Origin: an uncultured Sphingobacteriales bacterium
GTDB taxonomy: Bacteria > Bacteroidota > Bacteroidia > Chitinophagales > Chitinophagaceae
Reading direction: 5' to 3'
DNA: 24,811 nucleotides
NCBI GenBank assembly: GCA_937991535.1
Contig: CALKHN010000031.1
Location: 1 to 24,811, forward strand
The translations under genes were made by a program, and so were the position numbers. The stretch's first letter is position 1; each line of letters opens with the position of its first letter. The notes below the pieces were generated by a model. That model ran no database searches. It worked only from the letters and a program-made list of their open reading frames with translations, and was not told the DNA's origin. This document shows, piece by piece, positions 23,744 to 24,811 of the stretch.

Positions 23744-23781
23744 AAAAAGGGGCTGACAAAACGCTTGTCGGTCCCTTTTTT
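23744..23781 (+). terminator. Intrinsic terminator of fbaA
   Basis: AAAAAGGGGCTGACAA (23744-23759) pairs with TTGTCGGTCCCTTTTT (23765-23780) over 16 bp in RNA, with two G-U wobbles and a 5-nt loop. The 3' arm merges into a run of six T's. It is 21 nt after the stop. Confidence 0.92.
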
Positions 23782-23964
23782 ATTAAAATAGCCGTGTACG
23801 CTGCAGTAAACTAAACTCTCCCCGGCATTACATGCCTGGTTCACCCCTCATAAAAATAGTTTCGGTTTCAGGCACAGTTTTAAATTTTTTATTTTTCTGT
23901 AACCTTTCTTGTCTGATAGCAATCTAATTACTGAAAGTAAGTTTTTCAATTAAATTATAATAAA

Positions 23965-24507
23965 ATGAAAGCTCATAAAGTGGTAAAGCCGTTTTTAGCA
24001 ACCGCGATCGTATCGGCTGCTGTATTTTTCTCAACTGCCTACGCACAGAATAATCCCAAACTTTCCGATGCGGAAATAGCCTCCGTAGCGGTAGTAGCCA
24101 ACCAGATTGATGTTGATTACGCTGCCATTGCAATAGAAAAGTCCAGGAATGATGACATCATTAAGTTTGCTGATATGATGGCCGATAACCACAAGGCAGT
24201 GATTGGCCAGGCAGTGGCACTGGTTAAGAAACTGGGGGTTACCCCGAAAGACAATGCTGTCAGTCAAAAACTAATGACCGATGCGCAAAAAAGCGAAAAG
24301 ATGTTGCGTTCCAAAAAAGGCAATGCGTTTAATAAAGCATATATAGACAATGAGGTGGTGTATCATAAAGCCGTAATTGGCGCAGTAGAAGGACTTTTGA
24401 TACCTGAAGCTCAGAACGCGGAACTGAAGGAGTTGTTACAAAACGTAGTTCCTACATTGAAAGCCCATCTTCAGCATGCTGAAATGGTGCAGAAAAAGTT
24501 TAAATAG
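23965..24507 (+). CDS. DUF4142 secreted protein
   Basis: A 180-aa protein with a cleavable signal peptide (hydrophobic about 9-22, cleavage after A-Y-A near residue 27). The mature part is helical and matches DUF4142 (ferritin-like four-helix type): L-S-D-A-E-I-A-S-V-A-V-V-A-N-Q-I-D, then F-A-D-M-M-A-D-N-H near 68-76, then Y-I-D-N-E-V-V-Y-H-K-A-V near 126-137, and a C-terminal helix with P-T-L-K-A-H-L-Q-H-A-E. The repeated His/Glu pattern (D-N-H, Y-H, H-L-Q-H-A-E) is characteristic of the family, whose function is unknown; a periplasmic stress role is often suggested but is not shown here. ATG at 23965 is in a good position. It is monocistronic, with its own hairpin downstream. Confidence 0.9.
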   Translation: MKAHKVVKPFLATAIVSAAVFFSTAYAQNNPKLSDAEIASVAVVANQIDVDYAAIAIEKSRNDDIIKFADMMADNHKAVIGQAVALVKKLGVTPKDNAVSQKLMTDAQKSEKMLRSKKGNAFNKAYIDNEVVYHKAVIGAVEGLLIPEAQNAELKELLQNVVPTLKAHLQHAEMVQKKFK

Positions 24508-24811
24508 TAACGCAAAGTGTTTGCGATGGTGATTGAAGAAACCTCACCAATATTGGGGTTAAAGCATGAAGGTTGATAACCAGTTTATAGATGGTTGTCA
24601 GCCTTCATTGTATTTTACGCAACGCTTTCATCGCTGGTTAAAAAACAATAACCGCATTGCCGCACCCGCCCCGGCAAAAGGAGGCTAATCCGGTGCAACT
24701 TTTTTTGTTTCCTATCTTTACAAAAAAACTGAGCTTTCGCGCTCTATATAAAAAAACATTATTGTCCGACTAAAGTCGGGTTAAAATGTCGTGTAACCCT
24801 TTACTGTTAAA
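24508..24811. other. Non-coding region rich in inverted repeats
   Basis: No coding frame of useful length is present. Visible stems: CGCAAA/TTTGCG (24511-24525), the palindrome CCAATATTGG (24547-24556), a 17-bp hairpin (24566-24608, listed apart), TTGCCG/CGGCAA (24657-24677), GAGC/GCTC (24731-24744), CCGAC/GTCGG (24766-24779) and GGGTTA/TAACCC (24778-24799). A run of seven T's follows the fourth stem. The number of stems is higher than in the other gaps of this window. Confidence 0.5.
24566..24608 (+). terminator. Hairpin downstream of the DUF4142 gene, probable terminator
   Basis: ATGAAGGTTGATAACCA (24566-24582) pairs with TGGTTGTCAGCCTTCAT (24592-24608) over 17 bp, with two wobble pairs and a 9-nt loop. 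The T tract after it is poor (TGTATTTT), so termination is likely but not certain. Confidence 0.65.

Noticed and set aside
23821..23839. Hairpin around GGCAT-TAC-ATGCC
   Set aside because: A short stem with a mismatch and a 3-nt loop between genes; no context supports a function.

Overview
The window looks like a chromosomal segment from a Bacteroidetes (Bacteroidota) bacterium, most likely close to the Chitinophagaceae. The signs are a complete SusC/SusD outer-membrane import pair, many short lipoproteins with acidic residues after the lipidated Cys, a PKD-domain surface protein, Bacteroidetes-type -7 promoter boxes (TAnnTTTG), few Shine-Dalgarno sequences, and several TTG start codons. I see no insertion sequence, phage gene, CRISPR array, rRNA or convincing tRNA.

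Left part (1-10.4 kb), mostly housekeeping. A large PKD-repeat secreted protein runs off the left edge (1-1796, minus). Divergent from it is dnaG (primase, plus). Then come minus-strand genes: a DUF3052-like protein, an M48 metalloprotease lipoprotein, plsY (phospholipid synthesis), prmA (ribosomal protein L11 methylation), pnp (polynucleotide phosphorylase), rpsO (ribosomal protein S15) and a four-helix membrane protein. rpsO and pnp keep the order common in bacteria, with a hairpin between them; pnp ends in a clear intrinsic terminator whose U tract abuts the prmA start.

Middle (10.4-13.7 kb, plus). A tight three-gene operon codes for a Gfo/Idh/MocA oxidoreductase resembling the WbpB/WlbA UDP-sugar dehydrogenases and two GT4-like glycosyltransferases. 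The junctions are 4-bp overlapping or 3 nt apart, and all three genes appear to use TTG starts. It probably contributes to a surface glycan.

Right-middle (13.7-22.3 kb, minus). A nutrient-import locus reads SusC, SusD, HExxH zinc-metallohydrolase lipoprotein, DUF4302 lipoprotein. It is followed on the same strand by a collagen-like lipoprotein and a small lipoprotein of unknown function. The first four match a recognised type of TonB-dependent import locus; the substrate cannot be read from sequence, and a peptide or protein ligand is only a guess.

Right end (22.3-24.8 kb, plus). Class II fructose-bisphosphate aldolase (fbaA) with a strong terminator is followed by a secreted DUF4142 protein and a non-coding tail rich in inverted repeats.

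Most content belongs to known families. The points most worth checking are start-site and promoter geometry (a TTG codon inside a -7 box), mutually exclusive hairpins in three intergenic regions, and the make-up of the SusCD/HExxH/DUF4302/collagen-like cluster.
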